The notes under the pieces are model-generated. The model ran no database searches, was not told the origin of the DNA, and worked only from the letters and a program-made list of their open reading frames with translations. From contig OY723249.1 of the NCBI GenBank assembly GCA_963210315.1, positions 868,569-932,568 of the forward strand: a stretch of 64,000 nt of DNA, written 5' to 3'. Source of the DNA: Rhynchopus euleeides. Its lineage: Eukaryota > Euglenozoa > Diplonemea > Diplonemida > Diplonemidae. Within the stretch, counting starts at the first letter, position 1, and each line of letters begins with the position of its first letter. Made by a program: the position numbers and the translations under genes. Positions 1 to 11,287 of this stretch are shown piece by piece.

Positions 1-3000
1 ATGATATCCTGAGGCCACCAACACCATTTGTGGGGCCTTATGGGGTGTTTTTTGGGGTTCCGGAAAATTTGCCCACCGGTGGTTCCTGGTGGTACCGTAG
101 GCCCACCTCTGTTTGCTGGACACGCCCTTTTGCTGGCACAATACGGGGTAGGCGTGGTGAAGGGGGTGTCGGAAATTGCCCGGACACGAGTTTCGACGAT
201 TGTGCCCCTGTCCCACTGATTTTTGCGCGAATTACATGCACGTATAGGCGTGCCTGGCCTGTACAGGCCTGGATAGGCACAGATTGCCTGTATGGATTGA
301 TCTCGATGTGCATATCCCGACAGGTATGGGCCTGTATGGTCTTGTTATCCTGCGTGGAGCCCTGCTGAAAAATCAGATGGCTGTCGGTATTCACAGCCAG
401 TATATTTCTTTCACAGAGCACCCGAAGCTCGTCAATACGATTGCGCTTCAGGGCGCGCCTGTGCCTCGCCTGATGGGCAATTCGTCTATCACGCCCCTCA
501 ACAGAGCCAGGTGTCACAGGAATGACTTCCATCGATTCGGGTGGTTTGCAAAAGCCTCCTCGTCATTTGCTTCGAATTCAGCAAATTTGTGCATAGTAAC
601 TCAGTTCACCTGCTGCGTGTCTGTGCATTCCTTCTGTTGACAGTGCTGCAGTGTGCGCAGCCAGGCATTGGTTCCCATGCTGGCAGGCAGGTGTTTGGAC
701 TTTGAATTTCGTGAGGGTTTGGAGGCGTGCCTTGAGCCTATCGAAATGATTGCGCCTCAGCTGCTAATATCTCACCAGGAGCGCCCAGTTCTTCGCGAAG
801 ATGAGTTTTCAGAAGTGACTGAGTTCAACTGTGGCACAGTGCGGCGCTCAACACAGGCAGCATGTCGTCATGGAGAAGAGTGTCGATTGCGAGAGAATCT
901 GGCATGCGGGAGTAGCCTCGTTCTACAGTCTGCGCGAGCTGGTTCCCGAGGGTGATATTTTCTTGGTAACAGGCTTGTGGGGTGGCACTAGCCATGTGAA
1001 GGGGTGTGAGTGAGTGTGCAGTGCCTATCCGGGGGGCACCGTAGGAACCACCGATGGGCAATTTTTTTAGAATGCCAAAATATCAGCACTGAGGTTGATC
1101 TGGTGGTGAAATCTCCACCACAAAACACTTTTGGGACGATCTGGGCACATTGGCACCCTTTACATGGCTTTCTGAGGTACTTTTTGGTGTTCCCGAAAAA
1201 TGTTATTTTCTCACGCGTATAGGGGGGGTATACCCACCCCTAGGGGGGGGGGGGGGGGTGTGTGTGGGGGGGTCTGGGTGTTGTCGGTCAGCCCTTTCCG
1301 CTTCCCACGAGTTGTATAGTTTATTTTTTTTGAAAATTCTCTGCGAAAGGGGTTTGTAACACAAACATTCGGGGCAGGCAGGCTCTCGGACAGAGGATAA
1401 TCCACCACCACCACCTCCTCCTCCTCCTCCCCTCCACAACACCTTCTTGTGATCGCCATCGGGTCAAAACAAGCCTCTGGAGGGGGAACTCGTCCCCTGG
1501 AGCTCTAACAAGCGCCCGAGGCAGGGTGGTTTGCCACCTCGCCTGTGCCAGAGCAAGGGGGGATTGAGCTGTCGTATGTTGTGGTTGGGTGTGACACCTG
1601 CCGCCTTGACACACACGTTCATCGTATTGTTTGCAGCAGTGTAGGTTGCACCGGGAGCGAGCTCTGATGCATACCACTCGCCACTGTCACACACCCTCGC
1701 TTCAACTCAATCCCGTGGCACCGTCCGCGATAGTTTGCAATGTACACTGTGGCCGCAAAAAAAATCACACATGAAAACCAACAGCCTCTGGCAAGAGGCT
1801 GATAATGACAATACGTTGTAGCAGCGGTGGTTGTATTGCACCTTTCTTTGGAGATCGGAGGGTCGGGTTGAGGGCATTCCAGGAATGGAACTGCGTCCTC
1901 ACACACACACACACACCCGCCAGAGGCACCCACCGCAGACACTCAGGCAAGGGCAACCTGGAACTGGGCTATCTACCGTTGACCGAGGGAACGGACAACG
2001 AATACATACAAAATCTGGTTGTCAGATGTGCAGCATCACTCTGATGTGACCCAGGGGCTGGTGATGTGCCTAACACAAAAACAATCTGTGCCCCGCTGGG
2101 TCGTGGAGTGGCAGCAAAAAAGCAAACCGTGGCAACAAAGCGGTGGCTGTCTTGCAACCCACTCTGTTGTAACCCATACCCGCATTGTCGGATGAAGCGG
2201 TGTGAGTGGGAATCGCACTGCCCCAGCAAATTAAAGGCGCGGAAAGTTTGCCCAGTTGGGCGACGGCGCCGAACCGTAAACCAGACAGTTTCCTTTCCCT
2301 GCGACCTTGACAACAGATTGATCCCTCATTTTCCGGCGAACGCTGCCCACACCACTTTGCGCAGAGCGTACTTGGGTGTTGAGTGGGCCGAACACAAAAG
2401 GGGAAAAGAGGAAATGGATCGGAGGGTGGGAGCGCCGTCTGGTTTCCAATTGCACTGCGCGCGTGCAAGAAACTTTCATTCGTATACAATCTGACGGATG
2501 GCAGACTCTCGGACACTTGAAGGCGGGAGAGGGCGAGAGATAAACAAGGGCAGTCTTTCAGAAGCAGGACAACAAGAAGCGTGGCTCTGGGGCCCATGAC
2601 TGCAGAAGCAGATGGGCCTGAATACAGGGCATAGCCTTGAAGGCGGGCAGACAATGGGCTGAGGAAGGGGAGGAATGAAAAATTCTGAAAGAACCAATCA
2701 ACGCGCGCCTTAAAAACTGCCAGTGTTTTTACACATGCGTGTGTGCGCCTTGTCCATTTCATGGCATATGGACCATTGACACAATGCACTCACGCACCAC
2801 TCAACGGCAGGCGCCGCACCCATTTGCAGCTCGTGTGGAGCGCAATGGATCTCAGCAGGTGACCCCGCTAATTGTAGTGTTGAATGCACTGCCCGTTGGT
2901 TCACAACACACACACACACACATCAGTCTGGCAGAAAGGGCCGGATAATCCCCTCAGTAGGAACACACACCGCCACACACGCAAGTGGCTGCGAGACGCA

Positions 3001-3120
3001 ACAAGAGCTGGACTAATGAACACCGCATACATGCGGGGCCAACCCCCGCGAAGAGCTTGACCCCCCACTCCAAAAGTGCACATCCTTCCTACTTCTGCCG
3101 CAGACCCAATCAAGGGACGG
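1..3120. other. Gene-poor 3' flank of the first gene
   Basis: I see no convincing gene here. Open frames on both strands are short, compositionally odd and lack recognisable motifs. The stretch holds (CA)n microsatellites near 1900-1918 and 2905-2925, a G-run near 1243-1260 and an imperfect inverted repeat (separate entry). A minus-strand frame near 350-532 has a basic, Arg-rich segment resembling a bHLH basic region plus first helix, but no second helix and no clear start, so it is not called as a gene. Confidence 0.6.
64..1065. repeat. Imperfect inverted repeat pair about 1 kb apart
   Basis: The segment at about 64-98 (AAATTTGCCCACCGGTGGTT and on) reappears inverted at about 1035-1065 (AATTGCCCATCGGTGGTTCC on the minus strand), followed in both by an ACGGT-like block. 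The spacing of about 970 bp could mark the ends of a small mobile element. No target-site duplication is clear and the match is only about 25 bp with gaps, so this is tentative. Confidence 0.35.
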
Positions 3121-5429
3121 CTATGCAAAACCTGCACGCGAGAACGACAGGGCCGGGATGTGGCGATCCACTGTGCGTGGGTCGTAGACAAACCCTGGGG
3201 AGCGCTGGTGCGAGGATTCCTGCCGTGGGGACGCAGGGAGCAGGCGGCCACAGGAGCGGTCCTCGCGGGCAACAGTGCGCTTGAAATCAATCGTCGGCAC
3301 CTTCGGGCCAGACGGGAGGTTGTAGTACTTATCAGGCGAGCAGTTCTTCACGGCGGTGGTCTGCTGGCGCTTGTCGCGGCTGATGTGCGAGTGGATCATC
3401 GGATTGCCTTGGATCCGGGGGCCCTTCAGCGGGACCTTCACAACAGCCCCACTCACACGCATCGTCATGCCTGGATCTGTGCTGTAGAACGTATCGAGCG
3501 GGCTGGGCTTTGTTGTGGCATGCCCAGCGCGCACCTCATCGCGCGACAGCATCTTGTCCAGGCGCACATCGATCTGTGCGTTGGGGCGGGCTGCTGCATA
3601 GTTGGGGTTGTAGTCGCAGTCCATCGTGATGGAGGGGACGAACAGTCCCTCGTGCCCGCCGGTCCTGTCGATGTCTGCGGTGTGGCTCCTCTTGCTCATA
3701 GGGTTTTTGGTGTTGTACTCAAGGTCAAGCGGCACCTGGCAAAGGAACTCGGGCCGGGTCAGCTGGTTCTGGAATGTCGCCCTGCTCTCCAGTGTCTTCC
3801 TGTGGCAGGGTGTGGTGTGGGAAGCAACAGGACAGGTTGGTGTTGGAGGTGTGTGACAGCAGAGAGAGAGCGATCGCCACGTGCAACATAGCATACGGAG
3901 GTGATGTGGTGTCGTACGGCGTCACAGGATCCAGCGGTTTCTTTGGCTTCTGTACCTCTGTCGGGCGTTGGTCCCTAGAGATGGTGCGCGAGAAGTCATT
4001 CAGGTTTCCGTTGTTCTTAAACTTCACCGTCTCCGCATGGTCTGTCTCGTACACGATGTGCGACGCGGGGAATTTCTGCGTATCGCCAGCAGCAGCGGCG
4101 TTAATGCAGTTGTTCCGCCTGCTCACCATTTGCTGCGCGTCGGCAGCTGCTTTGTCACGGGCGAGCTGGTCAGTCATGCGGTATGACGCACTGACGTGCA
4201 CCGTCGGCTTGTCGACTGAGTCATACACCACATCCGGTGCATCCGTGTGAGGGCTGTACCCCTTGAACTGTTGTGGTGTGGGTTGCAGTGTGACATCATG
4301 GCCAACCCTTGAAACAGCACCCACCAACCCACCCCCCGCCACCGCTTGTCCATACCATGATCTTGTCCTTGCGCGACGTATGACTGCCCCAGCTGAGGGA
4401 CATGGTGGGGACTTCCTTCTTCGGCATGACCCCCATCTCGTTGTACGGGTAGTAGAACTTGTCGGGCGACACGGGAAGTGGGGTTGGGCGGTTGGCCGCA
4501 TTCTTGACACCAGACACAAACGCGGAGCTGCCCTTCTGCGACACCCCTGCGCGGCGGCGCGAGACCCACTCTGCGTAGCCCAGACAGCGCTGCGGTGAGC
4601 GCTCGTCCTCCGCAGGCGACTGTGGCGGCACAGGCTCTGCCTGCTTGCGCTCATCGCTCTTGACGTTGTCCTTCGCTGCCTCGACCTGCTCCACACGCGC
4701 CAGCCTGGGGCAGGTGGTCACAGCCTCAGCCCCGTCATCAGTGTCAGAGTGCAGCGGCACCTGCTGCGAGGCGGGGCGCATCACCATCGCCTTTGTGTTG
4801 CCGTCCACCGCAGAGAACTTCGGGCGGTAATGCCCGACTGGGGGCGTGTTCATGGCATACTTCGAATCCATGAAGCGATCAACCGTCAGGAAGCAGGCTG
4901 ACGACTGCTTGCCCTTCCCTTTCACTGTGCGTGTCTGGCGCACCGTTGGGGCGGGGGCGAATCGCTTCTGCTTTGGTGGCGTGGCAGTTGGCACGCTGGG
5001 CCCCGCAAAGGACTCCGCCTCACGCAGCTCCATCTTCGTGTTGAAGTGCGTCGTCCGCTCGCGAACCAGGATCTCCTCCAGCTTGTTCTGCAGCTCTGGA
5101 TGCCCTCGCGGTGACGAACACAGCTCCTTGTTGCGCCCCGCGTCGGTGCCAGGCAGGGCCGTCCCGAAGGAGTCCAGCTGGCTCGGGTCGATGATCTCGG
5201 CAAGCGTGATGGAGTTCTTGCCCTTCTTGCGGACTTTGTTCTGCAAGGCAGCAACACCCCCACGCACAAGCGCATCGGTGTGCATGGCAGAGTGGGTCAT
5301 CTTACCCGTGCGGCTCATGCTTGGCGCAGGAGTCAGCTTCTGCTCGATCTGTGGGCGGTGCGGGATCAACACACCGACGGCCGGAAGCAAAGAAAAACCC
5401 CACTCACCCCTCACCCCGTCCAAAGGCAT
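3121..5429 (-). CDS. Spliced repeat protein with Y-P-x-Y-like motifs, possible axonemal protein
   Basis: Five exons can be read: 3121-3799, 3897-4267, 4356-5348, 5415-5490 and one from 5548 upward. All four introns (97, 88, 66 and 57 nt) are GT-AG and keep frame. If translation starts at the ATG at 5429 the product is 685 aa; an in-frame ATG at 5729 is the alternative. The protein is low in obvious domains but repeats short blocks of the type PVGHYRPKFSAVD, CDYNPNYAAARPN, SPDKFYYPYN and SPDKYYNLPSGPKVP, often followed by FxR or a basic residue. Such Pro-Gly-Tyr repeats recall sperm-tail PG-rich (SHIPPO/STPGR) and microtubule-inner proteins of flagella. That assignment is inference; the spliced structure is seen directly. 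The C-terminus ends at a TAG at 3121. Confidence 0.65.
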
Positions 5430-6756
5430 GCCGTTCTTTGTCGAGCTTTGTGAGTGCAGCCACCGCTGCTTGGTGGCAGTGCAGCTCCGACTGAAACCCC
5501 CGACATGACCCCCTACTGCGTGGCAATGGGACAGCAACGTAGCATACCTCAGCCCTGCTGCCGGTAGGCATCTTGGGAGGCTGCGGCCTGTGGCCTGCTG
5601 CCGTGCCGATGACGGAGGGGACCAGCACAGGCGGCCCTGGGAGACAGCAGTGTGGGCAGGCAGGAGGGGGCAAGGGGGAGGCAAGGTGCACCTGCCCAAA
5701 ACCTGTGAGGGCGTGTGGTGTGTCTGCATGATGTGCACAACAATGGCAGGAGGTAGGCCTATATTTTGCAGGATGGCTTCCGCCGTCCCCACGAAAGGCT
5801 TTAGAAATACTGATGTGGAGGTAGCGCAGCCACCATTACATCACTGGAAGCATGTGCGGACATCCACAACAATGGAGCCAGATCGATTGCAGGGAGCTCA
5901 GAGAGGTGATGGGGTGAGGGGATGGTATCGGTTGGCGTCAGTGGGTCACTCACCCGCCCGGCTGTGTCCTCTCCTCACACAGCACCAGGTCTGGCGGACG
6001 CAGACAGGATCACGTTTCAGAGGCATGTGCGTTGCTGTGCGAGGGATGCTGATGTGCACTATGCGTGCATCATACGGCAGGGCCTCAGCACAGCAGCAGC
6101 GATGCCAGGTCAAGAAGAAGAAAGCAAAGTGGGGAACAAACACTCCTACGGCATGCTCAGGCAAAGCCCATCGGTAACCCCGCTGGTTCGTGAAGCGACA
6201 TCAGAAGGCGGTAGTAAACCTTCATAACTGCCGACAAGTGTTTTGTTGGGATGCAGAACACCCACTCGTGTAAACCACTCCCCGGTCTGGTGCAGTGGTG
6301 TGAGTGGGGTCGCAAAGGTCCAGCAATAAAGAGGCACAGAAACAATCACCAGCTGGGCTACCTCCGAACTATCAAACAAACAGCCCCGCCAGAAGATCAG
6401 GCCGGGACTTTAAGACCAAGTCGCACACACGCTATGACACACAAACCACCGCAGGCAGCGCCACTACAGAGACGAGAAGGCACAGACACAGGACAGTGCA
6501 GCCGCACGCAAGATAAGAATATATCTTTGCATGCGACAGCCTGGCCATAAATAGCGCTGCGTGCGTGTGGATGTGTGTGGTGTGATTCGTACGGTACAGT
6601 TCACCACCGCCTCGTGTCGGGCCCTGCCGGGCAGGGTACAAAGGCATGGTGGGTGCACCAATTATGGGAGGCAGTCAAGAGATGGAGTGACACAGCAACA
6701 ACATAAGGCGGAGGACTCAGCACCAAGCCACGTATGCATGTGGCCCCGTTGGTGAT
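5430..6756. other. Intergenic; possible 5' exons of the preceding gene
   Basis: The part up to about 5730 probably holds the 5' end of the repeat-protein gene (open in frame, donor at 5547). The rest, to the GILT stop codon, shows no motif-bearing frame. It is a typical mixed-composition spacer. Confidence 0.5.
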
Positions 6757-7401
6757 CTACTGGCTGCACGCGGCAGGCTTGTCGGTCCCAGTGTATGCAG
6801 CGCACACCTCTTGCACAAGCGCCTTGTGGTAGTCAGCCTTGTAGCTGTCGCAGTCCCAGAACTTGCTGAACAGCTTGCCGTTCACCTTCACCACCGGCAG
6901 CCCGCGCAGGCCGTACCCCTCCTTCTCCGCAGAGTCGAACAGCGCGTCGCGCATCAGGAGCTGCTTGCCCAGGGGCCCCGTGTAGCAGCTGTACATCGTG
7001 TTCCAGTCAAGCCCCACCGCAGCGGCGCAGCTCTGCTCGCGTGCCAGCGATGAGTTCTCCGCCACGCTGTACTGCTCAGGACACCCCACGTTCTTGCAGG
7101 GCCCGTTGATGCACACTGTGTAGTTGAGCCACTGCTTGTAGTTCGCACCCGCCATGTTCTGTGCGCATGCCTGCAGTGTGTTTGCCTCGCACTCCCGCTC
7201 CCCGTGGAAGCACTTCACCGTGTCGCCGTGGGCAGCACCATCCCAGCTGCGGTTCAGCACTGCGATGCTGTCGATCAGCGGCATGATGTTGTCGTAGTAC
7301 TGCGCGTGGAACGTGCCGGAGCACGGGCAATAGCTCTCCGTGAACACCTCCACCGTCACAGGTGTGGCTGCCACCGCCAGTGCTGCTGCGACTGCGAGCA
7401 T
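6757..7401 (-). CDS. GILT-family thiol reductase
   Basis: This intronless 214-aa protein begins with a hydrophobic Ala/Val/Leu-rich segment (residues 1-13) that looks like a short signal peptide, so it should enter the secretory or lysosomal route. The GILT signature C-x-H-G-x2-E-C-x2-N-x4-C is intact (CFHGERECEANTLQAC, residues 64-79). Several further cysteines and Asn-x-Ser/Thr sites fit a luminal enzyme that reduces disulfides in lysosome-like compartments. The redox site is unusual: where the family has C-x-x-C after a Tyr-Glu-Ser-type motif, this protein has ESYCPCS (Cys25, Cys27), a C-x-C spacing. It may have altered redox properties, or another cysteine may serve. Family membership is firm; activity is not proven. 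Confidence 0.87.
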   Translation of the reverse strand: MLAVAAALAVAATPVTVEVFTESYCPCSGTFHAQYYDNIMPLIDSIAVLNRSWDGAAHGDTVKCFHGERECEANTLQACAQNMAGANYKQWLNYTVCINGPCKNVGCPEQYSVAENSSLAREQSCAAAVGLDWNTMYSCYTGPLGKQLLMRDALFDSAEKEGYGLRGLPVVKVNGKLFSKFWDCDSYKADYHKALVQEVCAAYTGTDKPAACSQ

Positions 7402-8604
7402 GGTGATATGTGATGTGCGCTGTGTCGGCAGACCTGGTCAGGGGATGTACTCAATAGCCGCGGGGCAGAAGACAAGGGCTGCCACCTCAAGCGACACATG
7501 CACAACATACTCTGGGAGGGTGGGGGTGGCTACCTGACGCGGCATCGGTGTTTGGTGCCACTCCTTGGCAGACAGGCCGGGGGGAGATGCGCCGGGCTAG
7601 CGTCTGGCCGCTTCTCACCCCCGCCTGTGCCATCTAAGGGTAGGTGCCGTGCCTGCCAGCCAAACCAGACTGGCCTGCGCCGCCGCAGCAGCACAGACCA
7701 TATCCGATCCCACTGACAGCTGCAAGACAGCCCTGAGGCGCCACTCCAACAGCACTGCACTACTCCGGTGTTCGACAATACAAAAGTGTTATCAATAATA
7801 CCGTACTCCTTCTGCAATAAGGTAGAAACACCCTGTTCAGCAGCTGCAAAGAAAAACTCAACAGCTCCGAACACATTTCGTTGAGCACACACACACCGCA
7901 CACACATATGCCTCAAGGCCAGTGAGGCCATATGAAGTAACATGAAGGCGCTAGCCCTCAAACTTCAGCAGAAAAAAAATTCTGTCGTTACTTCGCGACG
8001 TCGCTTCCCTCCGTCGATCGCAACTAACTAAAGAGAACTGGAAAAAATCAAGCGTTGGAGCCCCTGGCACATGCCTGTGAAGCAGGGCAATGCAGAGCGG
8101 GAATGGCGCCAAGCGGCACCGCTGCACACAACCCTGCTGCGTTGGCACGGGGGGGGGGGGGGGGGGGGATGTGAGGCCAGTGCAGCTCTGACAACAAGAG
8201 GGGCATTCGGGTGACGAATGCACGGGAGGAGAGGGGAAGGGGGGCGGTAAGCAGGCACACGCGGTGCAAGCCTTACCAATAACAACGTGCCCCACAGGGG
8301 GGGCGGGGGGCGGGGATGGGAATATATATCCGCAGCCAGGCAAGGTGTGGCGGGGAAGATAGCAGAATATAACGCAAGGGAAACCCCCCCCCCCCCCCGC
8401 CCCTGCACAGCCTGTCGAGTGCCCCTGGCTGTGGAAGGGCGAGGAGGAGGAGGCAGGTGTGGGGGATAGAACCCACCCACACCACTCACCACGATAGTTC
8501 CCCCCCCCACTCCCCCCGGGCTGATAGCCCGGGAGGGCGGGTAGATCGGTCGGTGTATCCGACAGCGCAGCAGCACTGCGCACCCCTCCCCTCTCTTTTC
8601 CGAA
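7402..8604. other. Intergenic spacer with G and C homopolymer runs
   Basis: No gene is recognised. There is an 18-base G run at about 8151-8168 and a C run at about 8386-8399. On the coding (minus) strand these give C- and G-rich stretches between the H2A stop and the GILT start. Confidence 0.6.
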
Positions 8605-9324
8605 TCAGCGCGATTTTCCGGCGGCATTGACACCTCTTTTTGGGGCAGCCGCGGCAGAAGACACGCCCTGCCTCTTCTTGTTTCCGGAGGCACCAGCGAC
8701 GGCCTTCACACCTGCCCCTGCCTTGCCGTTCTTCCCAGCAGCGGCGCTGACGCCTGCCTTGCCGCCCTTCGCTGGCTGCTGCTTCTGCTGCTTCTGCTGC
8801 TTTTGCTGCTTCCCCTTCTGCGTGTCAGCGCCCTCGCTGCTCTTCTTTTTAGGGTTCTCCAATGCACCGTGCACGCCTCCCGCCGTGCCACCCCCTGCGA
8901 TGGTGACACGGGAGAGCAGCTTGCCCAGGTCGTCGTCTTCATTCGCCGCGAGCACAATGTGGCGTGGCTTGATGCGGTGGTGGCGGGCTTCTCTGGCGCT
9001 GATCTTGCCCTTTGTAGGGACGCTGTAGAACGCAGCCTGGGCTGAGAGCTTCAGCAGCTCTGTGGTGCAGTACTCCAGGACGCCTGTGAGGAACACCGCT
9101 GCGGTGGGGCTGATGCGCCGCGCGTACCGCTGCTTCTTCATCGCTGCGGCAAACCGCGGCACAGGCAGGATCAGCTGTGCACTTTTCGTCACCCGGACCC
9201 GTTCCGTAGTGCTGCTGCCGCGAGGTAGCGTGCTGCTGGGCTTGCGGAGGCTCTGCAGCACCCTGCGCTTGCTGAGGCCCTTCTCATGCTTCGACTTCGG
9301 ATGCGGTGCGGCCGTCCTGCCCAT
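8605..9324 (-). CDS. Divergent histone H2A variant with long tails
   Basis: Residues about 48-150 of this 239-aa protein follow the H2A histone fold: KSAQLILPVPRFAAAMKKQR, then YARRISPTAAVFLTGVLEYC, then RIKPRHIVLAANEDDDLGKL and VTIAGGG. Differences from ordinary H2A are clear. The N-terminal tail is about 47 aa and lacks the SGRGK start. There is an insertion of about 13 residues between helix 2 and the PRHI motif (FYSVPTKGKISAREARHH). The C-terminal tail of about 85 aa is Lys/Gln/Ala/Gly-rich with a QKQQKQQKQQ block. In the acidic patch, the position matching the third glutamate of helix 2 (E64 in animal H2A) is Lys (TELLK), while the NEDDD acids are kept. A CTCTCTCAG immediately before the ATG could be a splice acceptor of a 5'-UTR intron or leader. 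It should act in chromatin; what specialises it is unknown. Confidence 0.85.
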   Translation of the reverse strand: MGRTAAPHPKSKHEKGLSKRRVLQSLRKPSSTLPRGSSTTERVRVTKSAQLILPVPRFAAAMKKQRYARRISPTAAVFLTGVLEYCTTELLKLSAQAAFYSVPTKGKISAREARHHRIKPRHIVLAANEDDDLGKLLSRVTIAGGGTAGGVHGALENPKKKSSEGADTQKGKQQKQQKQQKQQPAKGGKAGVSAAAGKNGKAGAGVKAVAGASGNKKRQGVSSAAAAPKRGVNAAGKSR

Positions 9325-10025
9325 CCTGAGAGAGGAGGGAGAAGAGAAGGGGAGAGAAGCGGCGGCAGGTGGCTGTGTCTGAGGGGAAGGCTGGTCGAAG
9401 TCGCTCCCGCGGTGTGGTGTATGCGAGGTTTGGGGAGGGGCGTTAGAGAAATCTGCGAAGGGTGGTTGTGAGGAGCGTGAAGGCGCACAGCCTCAGTGGG
9501 TGCGTTGTGTTCTCAAGGGTTTGGCCAGTGGAACAGCACCAGCCACTATGAAACCTTCTCCCTCTGAGGGTGTGGCATCTGCGAATCAAAAGAAGCGCCG
9601 TGACTTGGCATGCAGGGTGGCTGGGTGAGGGAGGGGTGCTGCGCTTCTGTTAGCTGGTAAATGGCAACATCCCACACAGGGATCAGGGGGTACAAAGTCA
9701 CGGCCAGAGCAAACAGCAGATACAAGGCCTGTGAAGCAAGGTGCAGATTCCATCCGCGGTGGTGCCGATGCCGCATGCCGGCTGGCACAGCAGGGCAAGA
9801 TGGCCACCACTCGGCAGGCATGTATTAAGGGCCTCAAGGCGAAGCGGCGTTAGGCGGTGGAAGCGGAAAACCATCGCAAAGGGCTCAACGCACGCCAGCA
9901 AGCTGGGGACCTGGAGACTGGCAGCGACAACGAGGGTTGCTGCGCCACACCCATGGCATGCAGCAGGTGGAACGATTCCGAAGGCCCAGTGGGCACACCT
10001 CATGGCATACAACCCACCTTGGGTG
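9325..10025. other. Intergenic spacer
   Basis: Open frames here are short and without motifs. I see nothing that can be supported as a gene or RNA. Confidence 0.5.
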
Positions 10026-10247
10026 CTACACCAACGAAGAGTAGGTGCTGCCGTAGTGAGGTGTGGCAACAGGGGAACGCCCTGTGTAGGGCATGCTGCC
10101 AGCCTGTCGGGTAGCCTCGTATGCAGCAGAGCGCAGCCTGTCAGGGGTGCGTGGCAGCGTGTCTGCCTTCTCTGACATGTCCGCGTTGGAGCAGGCCACA
10201 GCTATGTCCACAGCGCTCAGATATGGAAGCTCGCGCCGCATGGCCAT
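10026..10247 (-). CDS. Possible small protein of 73 aa
   Basis: A minus-strand ATG at 10247 opens a 73-aa frame of balanced composition (MAMRRELPYLSAVDIAVACS at the start, RSPVATPHYGSTYSSLV at the end) that does not look like a shadow frame. The frame stays open upstream to about 10334. An AG at about 10272 after a pyrimidine-rich stretch may be a splice acceptor, so this could be the last exon of a larger gene. No domain is recognised. It sits between the coiled-coil gene and the H2A gene on the same strand. Confidence 0.35.
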   Translation of the reverse strand: MAMRRELPYLSAVDIAVACSNADMSEKADTLPRTPDRLRSAAYEATRQAGSMPYTGRSPVATPHYGSTYSSLV

Positions 10248-11287
10248 GTTGCCCCAGCGAGACCTTGGGTGGTGGCGTGTGATGGATATGGCAAGGCAAG
10301 TAAGGGTCGGGGGAAGGGGTGGTGGTGCCGACAAGGCACGGGGGTGGTTCCTGTTGCTGTATTACTCTGGCAGCATGTGTGACGTCAAAAAGTGATGTGC
10401 AGTGGTGCGGAGGGGTGGCCTGTTGAGCGTGGGACAATAGGAGGAGTTCAGAGGGGTGAGCGAGAGGGGGGGGGGGGGGGGGCTGTGGCCTTCAGCTGCA
10501 CTCGGCATGCATGCGGGTCTCCCTGCTCTGCCTTGGGGCTTGGGTATCTCGGCAGACCTAGCAGACCCGCACTCACGTTAGTTTTCTAATCTAAAAACGA
10601 ACTTCACTTCTACTCACACCGACTGGGTTGGTACCTTTTTCTGAGTCTTTGCTTGGGATAGGGACCTGCAGGCCAAGAGGCACATTTCCCTGGACCCTCT
10701 CCGACCCCACACTGTTCGTTCTTGGGACTTGCCGGTGCAGCACGTCGCACACTTGGCGCGGCGCCTCAATCCGGAACAAGCCTTGACGAGTCAAGCTCCA
10801 TGCTTCTTCTGGCATATCACTGTTCAAGAACTTGATTCACACACACTCAGGGGCAAGAAACTTTTCCTGGGCAATGCGCACCTGACAAGAGGGCAGGTGC
10901 AGTGGTTGCCTCCAGAAGCACATGGGCAGGATTCACACAACGCATTTTTTTCCTTTGGAACATTTGTCGCAGCCTTTTCGCCGCTGTGGCGCCATTTACG
11001 AACACCTCCATCTGCCCATCGGTGGGCGGGGATGGTCTGACTTTAGACACCCCCGGCGCCTCGGCATCACCACCCTCCACCACATGGCCCCCTTCTGTTG
11101 CTGACAGTTTTCCTGAGATTTTGCACTCACACACACATACACACACAGCCAAGAATATTGAAGATAAAACCGACATATCCCCCTATCATTGCCGTGAGAC
11201 TGGACACCCCACCCCCCCCTCCCCCCCCCTTCACTCCGAACAACACTGGACCCCAGCACCACACCACACCACACCATCCATCCCTCT
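10248..11287. other. Intergenic spacer
   Basis: No gene is recognised. A G run lies at about 10468-10482 and a (CA)n tract at about 11126-11148. A possible upstream exon of the 73-aa gene would lie near 10280-10440. Confidence 0.5.

Noticed and set aside
2070..2789. 239-codon minus-strand frame
   Set aside because: No motif, no splice context and irregular composition. Probably chance in GC-rich DNA.
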